This document shows positions 55,768 through 64,000 of a DNA stretch of 64,000 nt, piece after piece. The notes beneath the pieces are model-generated. The model was not told the DNA's origin, did no database searches, and saw nothing but the letters and a program-made list of their open reading frames with translations. The stretch is taken from the NCBI GenBank assembly GCA_001657325.1, contig LWRO01000008.1, positions 124,001 to 188,000 on the forward strand. Direction: 5' to 3'. A program made the translations under genes and the position numbers. The first letter of the stretch is position 1. Each line of letters begins with the position of its first letter. This DNA is from Geitlerinema sp. BBD 1991-9 (GTDB lineage: Bacteria > Cyanobacteriota > Cyanobacteriia > Cyanobacteriales > Geitlerinemataceae).

Positions 55768-57330
55768 TCACGAAAACACGGTATCAGCTAACATCTCGTT
55801 TGCCATCGAGGCTTCTGAGTTACTCATTTCATCAGCTAACGCTAAGGGAATGCCGTTCGACCGGGCCCAAGCGCTCGCTTCCTCGTAGTGGCTAGGTTGA
55901 AAATGGGAGGTTTCAGTGTCAAACGTTGCGAGTACCTCAAGACTGGGGGCAGCCTCGGCATCGGAACTTCCACCATCTAAGAGCAGATCCCCAGTACCGG
56001 GATTTCCCCATTGTTGATGGAGATCGTACCCTTCGCCTTCCCCTTCGTCTGCTTGCACGGCGATTTCACCGTTGATGACCAAACGGGCACTGTGAACGAT
56101 GGCGTCTCGATCGGCATACACGACTTCAAACTTGCCATCTTTCAATTCACTCGTGAGATCTGTGGTGCCACCCTGACTCGTGCCAATTTCTGTTAAATCA
56201 AAAACAAGTTTTTCTCGTTGCCCCACCGTCAAGCGAGAAATCTGCTCGTTACCGTAAGCAATGTCGGTGTTTTCCCCTTCGCTATCTCGATCGGCGATCG
56301 TAATTGCATCGTCGTCAACGCCGGCACTCTGTACCTCGAGATCCAAAATTAGCTTCGCATAGGAAATCGAGTCAAACTCTTCTTGCGGTGCGAGAAATCC
56401 TGCATCGATCGCATCAAAGGCAAAGCTTTGGTCGAGGCTGTTTTGTGTGAGTTCGAAGTCTACTTCGGCAAAACTTCCACTGAGGCTGTTTGGCGTAAGT
56501 TCGAGGTCTACTTCAAAAACATCGTATACGCTGCCAATTTCTAGTGCCCATTCTTCAGCAAATTTCTGGTAGACCCTTTTGTCGTCGCTGGGATGGACTC
56601 CATCGGGGAGATCGGTGTTTACATTGAGTTCGCCAACCCTAAACAGGCGGTTGATATCAACCAGGTGGACGCGGGTGGGTTCTTGACTGGCAATAGACTG
56701 AAGCTCGGAATTATAACTGTTGAAAAATACCTGCGAACCACCAACATCTTCTACAAAAACGGGCGTAAAGTCGTTGGGATCGCCAATAACTTGGTTAAAG
56801 TCATCTTGTTTGGCGGGATCTTGCGTCCTCATGTAGGGAATGGTGGCAACAAAGATGTTCGTGTCTGGGCTAGTCTGACTCAAGAGTGATAGCTCGACCA
56901 ACACGGCAGCTTGCTGTGTTGCTGTTCCCAGTCTCGCGGAATCTACAGCCTTTGGAAACCGATCGTCAGGCAAAAGATTGTTCGTTCCTGCCATCAGTAA
57001 GATAGCATTTGGCTCGTTCGTATCTTGGAAAGTTGTTAAATCGTCCAACCACCCTTTTAGGGTAACTTGTCCGTTATCTACTACAACTTGCCCGCCATTA
57101 AAAAGTTCGTTCAACTGTTCGAGAAACAACCCTGGATATGCTTGATAAGCTGGCGGAGGATTCTTGAATCGTCCGAAGAAATCTGGGGTGATTCCCAGTT
57201 CGTTTTCAAGGATGTTTTCTAAAAGCTCTCGGTATCCGCCTGTAAATCTATCACGAGGAGCTGGGGCTGGGGCGTTCCTGGTAAAACCAGTCGTCAACGA
57301 GTCGCCGACAGCTAGGATTCGTAAAGACAT
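55768..57330 (-). CDS. SGNH/GDSL hydrolase family protein
   Basis: 520-aa protein with an N-terminal SGNH hydrolase domain (about 1-255). Block I is GDSLTTGF with the nucleophile Ser, block III is MAGTNNL with the oxyanion Asn, and block V is DGVHPS with the catalytic Asp and His. The C-terminal 260 residues contain a repeated VDLELTPNSLSGSF / VDFELTQNSLDQSF segment and then an unrecognised domain. No signal peptide is visible, so an unconventional or type I export, or a cytoplasmic location, is possible. The AGAGG Shine-Dalgarno just before ATG 57330 fixes the start. Substrate unknown. Confidence 0.87.
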   Translation of the reverse strand: MSLRILAVGDSLTTGFTRNAPAPAPRDRFTGGYRELLENILENELGITPDFFGRFKNPPPAYQAYPGLFLEQLNELFNGGQVVVDNGQVTLKGWLDDLTTFQDTNEPNAILLMAGTNNLLPDDRFPKAVDSARLGTATQQAAVLVELSLLSQTSPDTNIFVATIPYMRTQDPAKQDDFNQVIGDPNDFTPVFVEDVGGSQVFFNSYNSELQSIASQEPTRVHLVDINRLFRVGELNVNTDLPDGVHPSDDKRVYQKFAEEWALEIGSVYDVFEVDLELTPNSLSGSFAEVDFELTQNSLDQSFAFDAIDAGFLAPQEEFDSISYAKLILDLEVQSAGVDDDAITIADRDSEGENTDIAYGNEQISRLTVGQREKLVFDLTEIGTSQGGTTDLTSELKDGKFEVVYADRDAIVHSARLVINGEIAVQADEGEGEGYDLHQQWGNPGTGDLLLDGGSSDAEAAPSLEVLATFDTETSHFQPSHYEEASAWARSNGIPLALADEMSNSEASMANEMLADTVFS

Positions 57331-57854
57331 AATTACCTCTTGCTTGTTAAAACGATAAATGCTCTATTCTCTCTTGACGTGCGCCCGAACTAACCCAGAA
57401 GTTCTTCCACGAAACTTCACTTCGATCGAGGTGAAGCTTTCAGAAGAAATCAAAAAAGCAAAGAACAGCTGACAAAGGGTGAATCGTCAGTCGAGATATT
57501 GTTGCGACTTTTCCGAAATTGCTGCGATCGATCTAACGATTCAGCCCCGAGCTTGCAAAAGATTTGTGATTTAAATCAGATTTATTTGTGTCATTTCAAG
57601 GGGCTTGCAAGGTATTTGTTGAAAACTTTTCACATTGCAAGCTCGAACTGAAAGATATTAAATTTTAGAAACAATAAAGATCGAATCGCTCTCGCTTTTG
57701 TTTACAAAGATGACAAATTTTGTATAAAAAGCAATGAGTAAATAGTAGATCGATTTCCGTATTTTCACGGATTATCTTCACATTTATATATATGTTCGTT
57801 ATCATCAAAAAAATTGGTGTCAGTATTTGTTGTCATCAAAAAGTAAGGATAAAG
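57331..57854. other. A+T-rich intergenic region
   Basis: About 520 bp, upstream of the leftward GDSL gene, with long A+T stretches around 57650-57850 and a loose inverted repeat around CTTGCAAG (57600-57650). No gene is supported. It ends at a miniature element. Confidence 0.5.
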
Positions 57855-57955
57855 GGGTGTATCTCACGTTTGCGATCGCAACCCCACCCCTCCTCCCCTG
57901 GCTAAGGGGAGGTGCCGAAGGCGGAGGAGTCATTCTAGGAAATTGAGATGCACCC
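57855..57955. mobile_element. Miniature inverted-repeat element, copy C
   Basis: 101 bp with ends GGGTGTATCTCA (57855-57866) and TGAGATGCACCC (57944-57955). In reverse orientation its interior aligns with copy A, including TAGAATGAC and CTCCCCTTAGCCAGGGGAGG. The flanks repeat GATAAAG at 57848-57854 and 57956-57962, a 7-bp target duplication. It contains a full HIP1 octamer GCGATCGC. Confidence 0.85.
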
Positions 57956-57963
57956 GATAAAGA

Positions 57964-58500
57964 GTATCTGTGAAGAAAAGATAAAACGAGGGGTAAAAGC
58001 CACCGTTGGCATAATTGACAGTCAATTGGTCAAAATGACAGACGTGGGGGAGGACAGACCGAGGGTATGATGGCGGCAAGAAAGTCAACGGCCGCAAACG
58101 ACACATCCTGGTCGATACCTTGGGGTTGATAATTGGGGTCTTCGCCCATACCGCGAATCTCGCCGATGCCACCTCAGCCCGAATGCTGTTGACGGAGAGT
58201 ACGTGGTGCGAGCCAACTCTCGGGTCGGTCTGGGTTGACCTAGGATATCGCGGTGAGAGATTACAGCGAGTCGCTCGCGGTTGCGACTTAGAGTTAGAGG
58301 TGGTCGAACGAACTGAACCGGGTTTTACGGTTTTGCCGCGACGTTGGGTCGTCGAACGCACCCTAGCTGGGTTAGGCAAGTACCGACGCTTGAGTAAGGA
58401 TTACGAACGTCTGCCTCAGATGAATGAGTGCTTTGTTTATCAAGTCATGACTGCTTTGATGCTCCAACGTCTGACCTCTTAATTTTTTCTTTATAGATAC
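57964..58500. mobile_element. Decayed IS5-type insertion sequence
   Basis: Terminal repeats GTATCTGTGAAGAAAA (57964-57979) and the complement of TTTTCTTTATAGATAC (58485-58500) agree at 14 of 16 positions and enclose a transposase remnant. About 540 bp is shorter than complete IS5-family elements, so the left half of the transposase is lost. It abuts miniature element C. Confidence 0.75.
57987..58482 (+). pseudogene. IS5-family transposase remnant, frameshifted
   Basis: Two frames together encode the C-terminal half of a DDE transposase. Frame one runs from 57987 to about 58058 and includes VGIIDSQLVKMTDVGEDR; a one-base excess near 58059 shifts to frame two, which runs to 58482 and includes GYDGGKKVNGRKRHILVDT, a downstream LGYRG and ERTLAGLGKYRRLSKDYER. 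The acidic triad is only partly visible because the N-terminal half is absent. Not functional alone. The frameshift position could be a programmed site in intact relatives, but truncation makes this moot. Confidence 0.75.
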
Positions 58501-58828
58501 CTAGAGAGATTCTCTGTTGGTAGGGCTTGCCTGCCCGCGCTTTCGGAGAGTCGAGCCACAGTTTCGGAGGGAGCGTTGCTTGAAGATAGAGGCGATCTCG
58601 CTTCCTATACACGCTCACGCCCGCTCTGGCGGCTTTTAACTCAGCGTTGATTATCGATTGTAGACCTCGAAAGGGGCTTATTTTCAGGGCTTATTCAAGG
58701 TATACAATTAAGCACAAAGAAGCTGATGCGCCCCCGCATAAAGTGACCGAATTGTATACTGATGGGGAAAAGATTGCCAAAACTTCCGAGACCAAAGGGC
58801 TACAGTTGCGGTCAATTCATCCACCCTC

Positions 58829-59413
58829 ATGAAAAAAACAGCCATGAAAGCGATTGGTTTGAGTGCGGCAGTTTTGATGTTAACGGGATGTTCGGCGGCG
58901 ATGGTGCCGGATTTGGACGAAATGGGCGTTCGGCCAGCTTCCTCGGCAGACTCACCTGTGGAACCTTCCGCCACAACTACAACACTCGTGGTTACGTCAC
59001 CTCCCGAACCCGTTAAAACGGGAAAGTTCGCGTACAACGGTTGGGAATTTCGCCTGACAGACTGGATGTCGCCGGGAACGTCCTATCTCGGAAAGTCGGT
59101 TGTTTACGAAACGTCGGAAACTTGGGTCGTGGTATCGGTGGGGGTTAAAAATACAAATAGAGAGCGCCGAGAGGCTCGAGAAGCCCCCTTTTTTTTATTT
59201 TTGGCGAAATTGCTCGATGAGACAGGGAACGAGTATGGTGTCACAGAAATTGATTATAAATACGATTTAGCGTTTTCGGAAAAACCGTTTGCGTCAGGGG
59301 AAGTTCGATCGATGGATCTGTTGTTTGAAATGCCCGCCGACGCTTCGGTGAGTCAATTGGTTGTAGAAACAACGGATGCTCGCAATCCCGTACAGATTCA
59401 ACTCTCTCGATAA
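58829..59413 (+). CDS. Lipoprotein with DUF4352-like domain
   Basis: 194-aa lipoprotein. The signal ends in a lipobox LTGC at residue 21, followed by a Pro/Ser/Thr linker. Residues about 65-190 resemble the DUF4352 (telobox-type) beta-sandwich found in many bacterial lipoproteins, with WVVVSVGVKNTNRER, FLFLAKLLDETGNEY and a closing VVETTDARNPVQI. Function unknown; envelope stress or binding roles are possible. Start ATG at 58829. Single gene, downstream of the IS5 remnant. Confidence 0.8.
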   Translation: MKKTAMKAIGLSAAVLMLTGCSAAMVPDLDEMGVRPASSADSPVEPSATTTTLVVTSPPEPVKTGKFAYNGWEFRLTDWMSPGTSYLGKSVVYETSETWVVVSVGVKNTNRERREAREAPFFLFLAKLLDETGNEYGVTEIDYKYDLAFSEKPFASGEVRSMDLLFEMPADASVSQLVVETTDARNPVQIQLSR

Positions 59414-59628
59414 CACCCGAACTCGATCGTTTTGAATTACAGCTTGAATTCATCGTTGAATTCACCGCCTTTGACGAGAAACCGAGATTCTTATATCGAC
59501 AGAACATATTGACAGGAATATTTCAATCGAGCGCTGAGAAACGAGTACCAGGCACGACGATGTTGTCGCTCGATCGAAACCCATTTATAATTTTTGATAT
59601 TTCCTCGTCGTAATCAGGACAATTGGCG

Positions 59629-60027
59629 ATGTATGCCTGGACTGCTCTCGTCACGATCTCAGCTCTGATCGTTTACTTTTCGGTAACGATTAATGTCGCA
59701 CGAGCGCGCCTGAAATATAAAATCATGCCTCCGTTGACTTCAGGCTCTCCCGAATTCGATCGAGTGTTCCGCGTCCAACAAAATACCACCGAACAACTGG
59801 TTTTATTTCTACCGATTCTCTGGATTTTTTCGATTTTCGTCAGCGAATTTTGGGGCGCAATCCTCGGATCGATATGGGTTGTCGGACGAATTTTATATGC
59901 ATGGGGATACTATCAGGCAACTGAAAAACGAATGCCGGGATTTGGAATGTCTTCTTTTGCAACGACGATCTTACTCGCTGGCTCTCTCGTGGGCGTGCTG
60001 TTCAATCTGTCTCGCAATTTTCAATAG
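59629..60027 (+). CDS. MAPEG family membrane protein
   Basis: 132-aa four-helix membrane protein of the MAPEG (membrane-associated eicosanoid/glutathione metabolism) family. The family motif RVQQNTTEQLVLFLPILWIF includes the conserved E-N/Q-NT element that lines the glutathione site. Helices at about 1-22, 58-80, 85-105 and 112-130. The ATG at 59629 follows AGGAC; a TTG two codons upstream is less likely. Activity might be glutathione transferase or peroxidase-like; specificity is unknown. Confidence 0.9.
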   Translation: MYAWTALVTISALIVYFSVTINVARARLKYKIMPPLTSGSPEFDRVFRVQQNTTEQLVLFLPILWIFSIFVSEFWGAILGSIWVVGRILYAWGYYQATEKRMPGFGMSSFATTILLAGSLVGVLFNLSRNFQ

Positions 60028-60300
60028 AATACATTTCGCTCTGTTGCATCAGAGAAAGTCTCGTTGCCAAATCCTTCCAGAATTACGAAAGTCGCGCAAA
60101 ACACAGCGTCAATTGCGAGTTCGATCGAGGCGGAAAACGCCCGTAAAACTGAATAGAAAAAACTCCACCATTCGAGACGTTATACACCCCCAGACGATCG
60201 AATTTGTTTTCAGAACACTTGTTGTCGCTTTCGATCGTCGAGGCGTACAACCCTAAACGATTGGCTCGTCATTGCGAGCGATATGCGGAACCGATCGACT

Positions 60301-60429
60301 TCAAGCCGCACGTCGAAGCGAGCCGTCAGCATACACTTCCATGGGAACGAGAACAACCCGACCGTTACGAACGACTTTCACGTAGCTAATCTTGACCAGT
60401 GGCGATCCAGCTGGGTTGTAGCGAGACAT
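60301..60429 (-). CDS. 42-aa basic small protein, unknown function
   Basis: A short frame starting MSRYNPAGSPLVKISYVKVV and ending ADGSLRRAA. A strong GGAGG Shine-Dalgarno lies 7 nt before the ATG at 60429. The product is basic, with a likely beta-rich VVRNGRVVLVPMEVY core and no membrane segment. I do not recognise it; no partner is obvious. It follows the phosphorothioation-associated-like gene by about 130 bp on the same strand. Called as a gene because of the ribosome-binding site and non-random composition. Confidence 0.6.
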   Translation of the reverse strand: MSRYNPAGSPLVKISYVKVVRNGRVVLVPMEVYADGSLRRAA

Positions 60430-60556
60430 CTTACGTTCCTCCATCATATCTCCTCACCTTTATTATCAAAAGCAACCGCCCCAATTCAGCAAAAAATCGG
60501 TAAAGATCTCGCGTCGTTCGATAAAAATCGTGTAAAATTCCGTCGATCGAACGGTT

Positions 60557-61021
60557 CTATAGAAAACGCCGTAAATCAAAGCTGTCTTCGATCGACCCTT
60601 CAGAAAAGCGTTTGGCGGACATGACGAGCAACAGTTGCTCGGTGTAGTCGATCGCGCCTCGTAACTCTCCCTGTAAAATCTCCAATCCACCGTTGGCGTA
60701 TTCTTCAAACGTCTGCACCCGCAGCTTCTCCGCGTCCGCTGCGGTCGGGGACAACACGTTGGGATCGCCTGTTTCCACCACGGCCAAGAGCTTGAACAGT
60801 CGATCGTAGCCCCGAGACACGAAAATTTCCAGGGAAATCGGAGCGGGTTCTCGATTCGACACCTCCGTGAAGGGCGAGCGTTGCTGACGCTGCATTCCCA
60901 AAGCCGCTGCAAAGGCCAGAACGTCCGCATAAGTTTGAAACGGTGGCGACAGTTCCGAATCCGACACCACCAAACCCCGAACGAATTCCGCTTTATCCTT
61001 AGCTACACGAACGCGATGCAC
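60557..61021 (-). CDS. Protein resembling DNA phosphorothioation-associated protein 4
   Basis: 154-aa soluble protein. The stretches RVRVAKDKAEFVRGLVVSD, PFQTYADVLAFAAALGM, PISLEIFVSRGYD and FEEYANGGLEILQGELRGAI closely resemble the protein I know as Dnd-associated protein 4, often encoded near dndBCDE. No dnd sulfur-modification gene is in this window, so it appears as an orphan. The GTG at 61021 has GGAGG 7 nt upstream and is preferred to a GTG at 61042 that overlaps the ftsI stop. It is 17 bp after ftsI, likely on the same transcript. Confidence 0.75.
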   Translation of the reverse strand: MHRVRVAKDKAEFVRGLVVSDSELSPPFQTYADVLAFAAALGMQRQQRSPFTEVSNREPAPISLEIFVSRGYDRLFKLLAVVETGDPNVLSPTAADAEKLRVQTFEEYANGGLEILQGELRGAIDYTEQLLLVMSAKRFSEGSIEDSFDLRRFL

Positions 61022-61038
61022 GACAAAACCTCCTACAG

Positions 61039-62904
61039 TCACTCCAAAGAACTTGGTGGAATGCCCTCAATGGCGATCGACATTTCCATCACCGATCGGG
61101 CCACGGGCGCTGCCACATCGCCCCCCGTACCGCTACTCGGTTCGTCTAAAGCGACGAACACGACGTAACGAGGTCGATCGACGGGAAACACCGCCACAAA
61201 ACTCGTCACCACAGCAGATTTAGAATAGCCGCCACTGTCGGTCACTTTTTGTGCCGTTCCCGTTTTCCCCGCGATGCGGTACCCGAAAATCTGGGCGTTT
61301 TGTCCGGTTCCCGCGTCCACGACCTCTTCCATCATGGCCAGCACCGAATTGACCGTTTCTTCAGAAAATACCCGTCGCGGTTCGGGACGAGCGACTTCCG
61401 GGTTCAAATTGCCCCTCGGATCGATCGATCCCCGGACGACGTGGGGCGTGACCAAATACCCGTTATTGGCGAGACTGCCGTACAACTTAACAAGTTGGAT
61501 GGGGGTAATGGCAAAGCCCTGGCCGAAAGAGGTCGTTGCCGCTTCTACAGGCGATCCCATAAAGGCCTCGCGGCTTTTGAGTTGACCGGCCACTTCAAAC
61601 GGTAAATCGATCTGCGTCGGTTGTCCCAACCCAATCCGCTCTAACCAATCGTAGTAGTCCGACGCACTCATCTGCTGCATGATGCGAACCATGCCGACAT
61701 TGCTCGAATCGCGCAAAATGTCCGTCACGCTAATCTGTCCGCGTCCGCCCGCCAATTCGTAATCGTAGTTGGCAATTTCCCAACCATCGACGAAAATCTG
61801 TCCGGGATCGTAAAACGTATCGGTCGATCGAACGACCCCCGCCTCGATCGCAATCGCGACGTTAATCGGTTTAAAGGTCGAACCCGGCTCGTACAGATCG
61901 CTTAACGCCCAGTTGTTGAAGCGTTCGACGGGCGTGTTGTAATACTCGTTCGGATTGTAGGACGGCTCGGACACCAAACACAGTAGAGAGCCATCTCGAG
62001 CATCCATGACGATAACCGTTCCCTGCTTCGCATCGAACTTCGCCATTTGCTGACTGAGGGCTTGACGTGCCGATCGTTGTAAGCGCGAATCGAGGGTCAA
62101 TTGGAGTCGATTGCTGTCGAGTTGGACGAAGGGCGAGACGCTGCGATCGACAATTCCCGTTTCCCCCACTCGATCGCCGATCGTCTCGGCAGTTCGGCGC
62201 AGCAGGTCGTCCTGACTGTATTCCACCCCAGCCTGCCCTTGGCCGTCAAAGTTGACGTATCCCACAACCTCCGCCGCCAATTCGTTTTGAGGGTAGAGTC
62301 GTGCAGCGTAGCGAATGGGTTCGAGACCGTCGAGTCTTAAATCGAGAATTCGATCGATCGTACTATCCGGCAGAAAATCGGCAAGTCGGATGCCGCTTGG
62401 AGCAATGGCGAAGGTCTCTTCGAGTTCTGGGGCAGGACGGTTTAACAACGGAGCGAGGGCGTCAGCCACTTCAGCCGCTGGCACGTCAAACAAGCGCGGG
62501 TGAGCGTAGAGCGTGTAAGCCGGTCGATCGACCGCCAGAGGCGTTTCATTTCGATCGACGATCGTGCGTCGAGGCACAAATCGCACGTCGGGCGTGCGCT
62601 GCTGTCGATCGGCGAGATGGCGAAGGGTTGAGGCTCGTAAGACCTGCAAGCCAAACAAGTTCGCAATGAGTCCCAATCCCCCAGCAACGAGCGTTCCCCA
62701 AACGATTGCCAAACGAAGGTTCGACGGTGAGGCGACCGCTGTCTTCACCGCCTGCAAGGGCAGCAGGCGACGAATCCCCTCTGAATTCTGGCGAGTCGGA
62801 GATCGCGAGGGAATCGATCGACCGTCCGAAGTTCTCGGCTGTCTTGCGGGTCGATACATCCGATCTCGGGGTTGAGGCGGGAATCTCGAGGATCGATCGG
62901 TCAT
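61039..62904 (-). CDS. ftsI: Septal peptidoglycan transpeptidase FtsI (PBP3-type)
   Basis: 621-aa class B penicillin-binding protein, cross-linking peptidoglycan at the division septum. A basic cytoplasmic tail (to about 70) precedes one transmembrane anchor (about 77-95, WGTLVAGGLGLIANLFGLQV), then the dimerisation domain and transpeptidase. Active-site motifs: SxxK in PGSTFKP, SxN in SSNVGMV and KTGTAQK. The ATG at 62904 (MTDRSSRF) is preferred to a longer start at 62946. It follows a FtsL-like gene by about 75 bp, the usual division-cluster order. Confidence 0.92.
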   Translation of the reverse strand: MTDRSSRFPPQPRDRMYRPARQPRTSDGRSIPSRSPTRQNSEGIRRLLPLQAVKTAVASPSNLRLAIVWGTLVAGGLGLIANLFGLQVLRASTLRHLADRQQRTPDVRFVPRRTIVDRNETPLAVDRPAYTLYAHPRLFDVPAAEVADALAPLLNRPAPELEETFAIAPSGIRLADFLPDSTIDRILDLRLDGLEPIRYAARLYPQNELAAEVVGYVNFDGQGQAGVEYSQDDLLRRTAETIGDRVGETGIVDRSVSPFVQLDSNRLQLTLDSRLQRSARQALSQQMAKFDAKQGTVIVMDARDGSLLCLVSEPSYNPNEYYNTPVERFNNWALSDLYEPGSTFKPINVAIAIEAGVVRSTDTFYDPGQIFVDGWEIANYDYELAGGRGQISVTDILRDSSNVGMVRIMQQMSASDYYDWLERIGLGQPTQIDLPFEVAGQLKSREAFMGSPVEAATTSFGQGFAITPIQLVKLYGSLANNGYLVTPHVVRGSIDPRGNLNPEVARPEPRRVFSEETVNSVLAMMEEVVDAGTGQNAQIFGYRIAGKTGTAQKVTDSGGYSKSAVVTSFVAVFPVDRPRYVVFVALDEPSSGTGGDVAAPVARSVMEMSIAIEGIPPSSLE

Positions 62905-62979
62905 AGTCTTCTCGTACCGCGTCTTACTCACTGCGCGTTGTCGCAATGTTTGTCATCTCCCAACACTCGAGCTTTTTCC

Positions 62980-63495
62980 TCAATAGGCCGCAGGAAGGGA
63001 CTTTTGAGGGGTGGGAGCTGTTGTCGTCGTTGCTCGAACGGCGCGGGGGGTAGCGGGTTCGACGTACACCGTCGGATTCGACAGTAACGAGGGGGACTCG
63101 GTCTCGTCTTCCGACTCGGGCGCGGCTAAGTGCTGTCGCAGAGATTCCATCGCAACGGTGAGTTGGCGTTCTTGTAGGCGGAGTCGATCGAGGTCGTCGG
63201 TCGCTTGCCGCCAGCGAGATTGTACGGCCACCGTATTGCTGTAAACGCCGAATGTCGCCGCCACGAGCGTCAGGCTGACGGCAGCAGAAACGCGGCGAAT
63301 CCAAACGAGGGCCTGTACGTTTTTGGCGGGTACAACCGGTTTCGCTTGAAGGGGGATCACCCGAGCTGACGATCGAACTTTATGGGGGCGACGCTGCCGT
63401 CTCAGCTTGCGATGGCGATCGAGTCGGGTTCCCTCGGCCAAACGTGCAGACGGACGCTCGGGTGTTAAAGGCTCAGAACGAAGTGCGTAAGTCAT
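62980..63495 (-). CDS. FtsL-like bitopic division protein
   Basis: 171-aa protein with a basic cytoplasmic N terminus, one transmembrane segment (about residues 68-90, SLTLVAATFGVYSNTVAV) and a short periplasmic coiled coil (about 95-120, WRQATDDLDRLRLQERQLT), followed by a Thr/Pro-rich low-complexity tail. This shape and the position directly before ftsI match FtsL, which is poorly conserved in sequence; the gene identity rests mainly on context. The ATG at 63495 gives MTYALRSEP. Probably the first gene of the ftsL-ftsI unit. Confidence 0.75.
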   Translation of the reverse strand: MTYALRSEPLTPERPSARLAEGTRLDRHRKLRRQRRPHKVRSSARVIPLQAKPVVPAKNVQALVWIRRVSAAVSLTLVAATFGVYSNTVAVQSRWRQATDDLDRLRLQERQLTVAMESLRQHLAAPESEDETESPSLLSNPTVYVEPATPRAVRATTTTAPTPQKSLPAAY

Positions 63496-63778
63496 AAAAG
63501 CTACCAAAAGAGGGAAAAAGAAATTGAACGACCCGATCCCAACAGACACTCCGGTGAATCAACCTGTTTTCATCAGCGTTTTGGACTCGCTCGAAGTCCC
63601 TCCCATCCTAGCACCGCCATTTCCGCTTCCCAATTGCTCCAGTCGCGAGTTTCGGAATTGACACTTGACGAACTGTGTTAAATTTTTGAGTTAAGTTCTG
63701 GTTAAATTACAAGCTCGCGGCCCCGTCGCGGCCTTGCAAGAACTTTTTCACAAATGTTTCACCAACAGAGGTACGACT

Positions 63779-64000
63779 ATGAACTTTAAAGCATTGAGCT
63801 GGACATTCTTACTGGGCGTTTCCCTCATCCTGGGCGCTTGCACCCAGGGTAGCGAGACCACCACACCGGAAACGCCAGCAGACGAGACCACTGAAACGCC
63901 GGCAGACGAGACCACCGAAACACCGGCAGAAGGCGCAACTGAAGCCCCGGCAGAAGCAGAAGGCGAACCGGCAGAAGCCGCTGACGAAACCGAGGAAGGT
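63779..64000 (+). CDS. Lipoprotein with Thr/Glu/Ala-rich repeats (truncated by window end)
   Basis: 74 residues visible, open at the window end. ATG at 63779 after AGAGGT. A signal peptide ends in the lipobox LILGAC (Cys 21), then a low-complexity acidic region with repeats of TPADETTE. The functional domain would lie beyond the window, so no family can be given. Divergent from the FtsL-like gene with about 280 bp between. Confidence 0.75.
   Translation, partial: MNFKALSWTFLLGVSLILGACTQGSETTTPETPADETTETPADETTETPAEGATEAPAEAEGEPAEAADETEEG

Noticed and set aside
57964-58500. IS5 remnant as source of the GGGTGCATCTCA miniature family
   Set aside because: Its own terminal repeats (GTATCTRTRAAGAAAA) are unrelated to the miniature ends.
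1-64000. tRNA or rRNA genes
   Set aside because: No cloverleaf-like or rRNA-like stretch was recognised in the intergenic regions on either strand; a covariance-model scan would be decisive.

Overview
This window is chromosomal DNA from a cyanobacterium, probably a filamentous one. The evidence is gene content: the SufR-type repressor with a suf operon, ferredoxin-thioredoxin reductase, a Psb34-like photosystem II assembly protein, the long cyanobacterial form of ThiE, GcvP, an RpoZ of cyanobacterial type, and a dense scatter of CGATCG cores with occasional full HIP1 octamers (GCGATCGC). I cannot name genus or species from the sequence alone. No rRNA, tRNA or CRISPR array was seen.

Layout. 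(1) 0-6.5 kb: iron-sulfur cluster assembly, sufS, sufD, sufC, sufB and ftrC read leftward and divergently from sufR; the divergent region holds one exact and one near match to the SufR operator CAAC-N6-GTTG. (2) 6.8-7.35 kb: a tandem duplication of a small eight-cysteine protein; the second copy has a 4-nt deletion. (3) 7.7-15 kb: a conserved small protein, an iron-transporter binding protein with a 23-bp palindrome upstream, a TPR protein, a DUF3531-like protein, a Nudix hydrolase and a P2-type cation ATPase. (4) 15-34 kb: a RTX/subtilase secreted protein, a DUF1565 beta-helix protein, thiE-thiS, psb34, a glycogen-debranching-type glucosidase, glutaredoxin, YbjQ-like protein, phosphoglucomutase, a RTX/beta-helix protein, a lone receiver domain, a TPR protein, rpoZ and a two-domain QueD/PTPS protein.

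(5) 34.5-42.2 kb is a visibly A+T-richer accessory island. Leftward it carries a GNAT-PIN-PUA/ASCH-like gene, an ASCH gene overlapping it by ATGA, a Mrr-family nuclease and a C5-cytosine methyltransferase, in operon-like order; beyond these lie two divergent loci of unknown function. Four of the loci are each continuous in one frame except for isolated in-frame stop codons (five in total: 35647, 36171, 38221, 40505, 42077) and show no frameshifts. This is the most unusual feature of the window: a putative defence cluster that is either freshly silenced by point mutations or read through.

(6) 42.3-47.2 kb: an RND efflux pump and its membrane-fusion partner. (7) 47.8-48.9 kb and 57.8-58.5 kb: a family of miniature elements with GGGTGCATCTCA termini and 7-8 bp target duplications, one carrying a second miniature element nested inside it with its own perfect 8-bp duplication, and a decayed IS5-type element. 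(8) 49-64 kb: GrpB-family protein, gcvP, a TpsA-like secreted protein, a GDSL hydrolase, lipoproteins, a MAPEG protein, an orphan protein resembling DNA-phosphorothioation-associated protein 4, the division transpeptidase ftsI and a FtsL-like protein, ending inside a lipoprotein gene.
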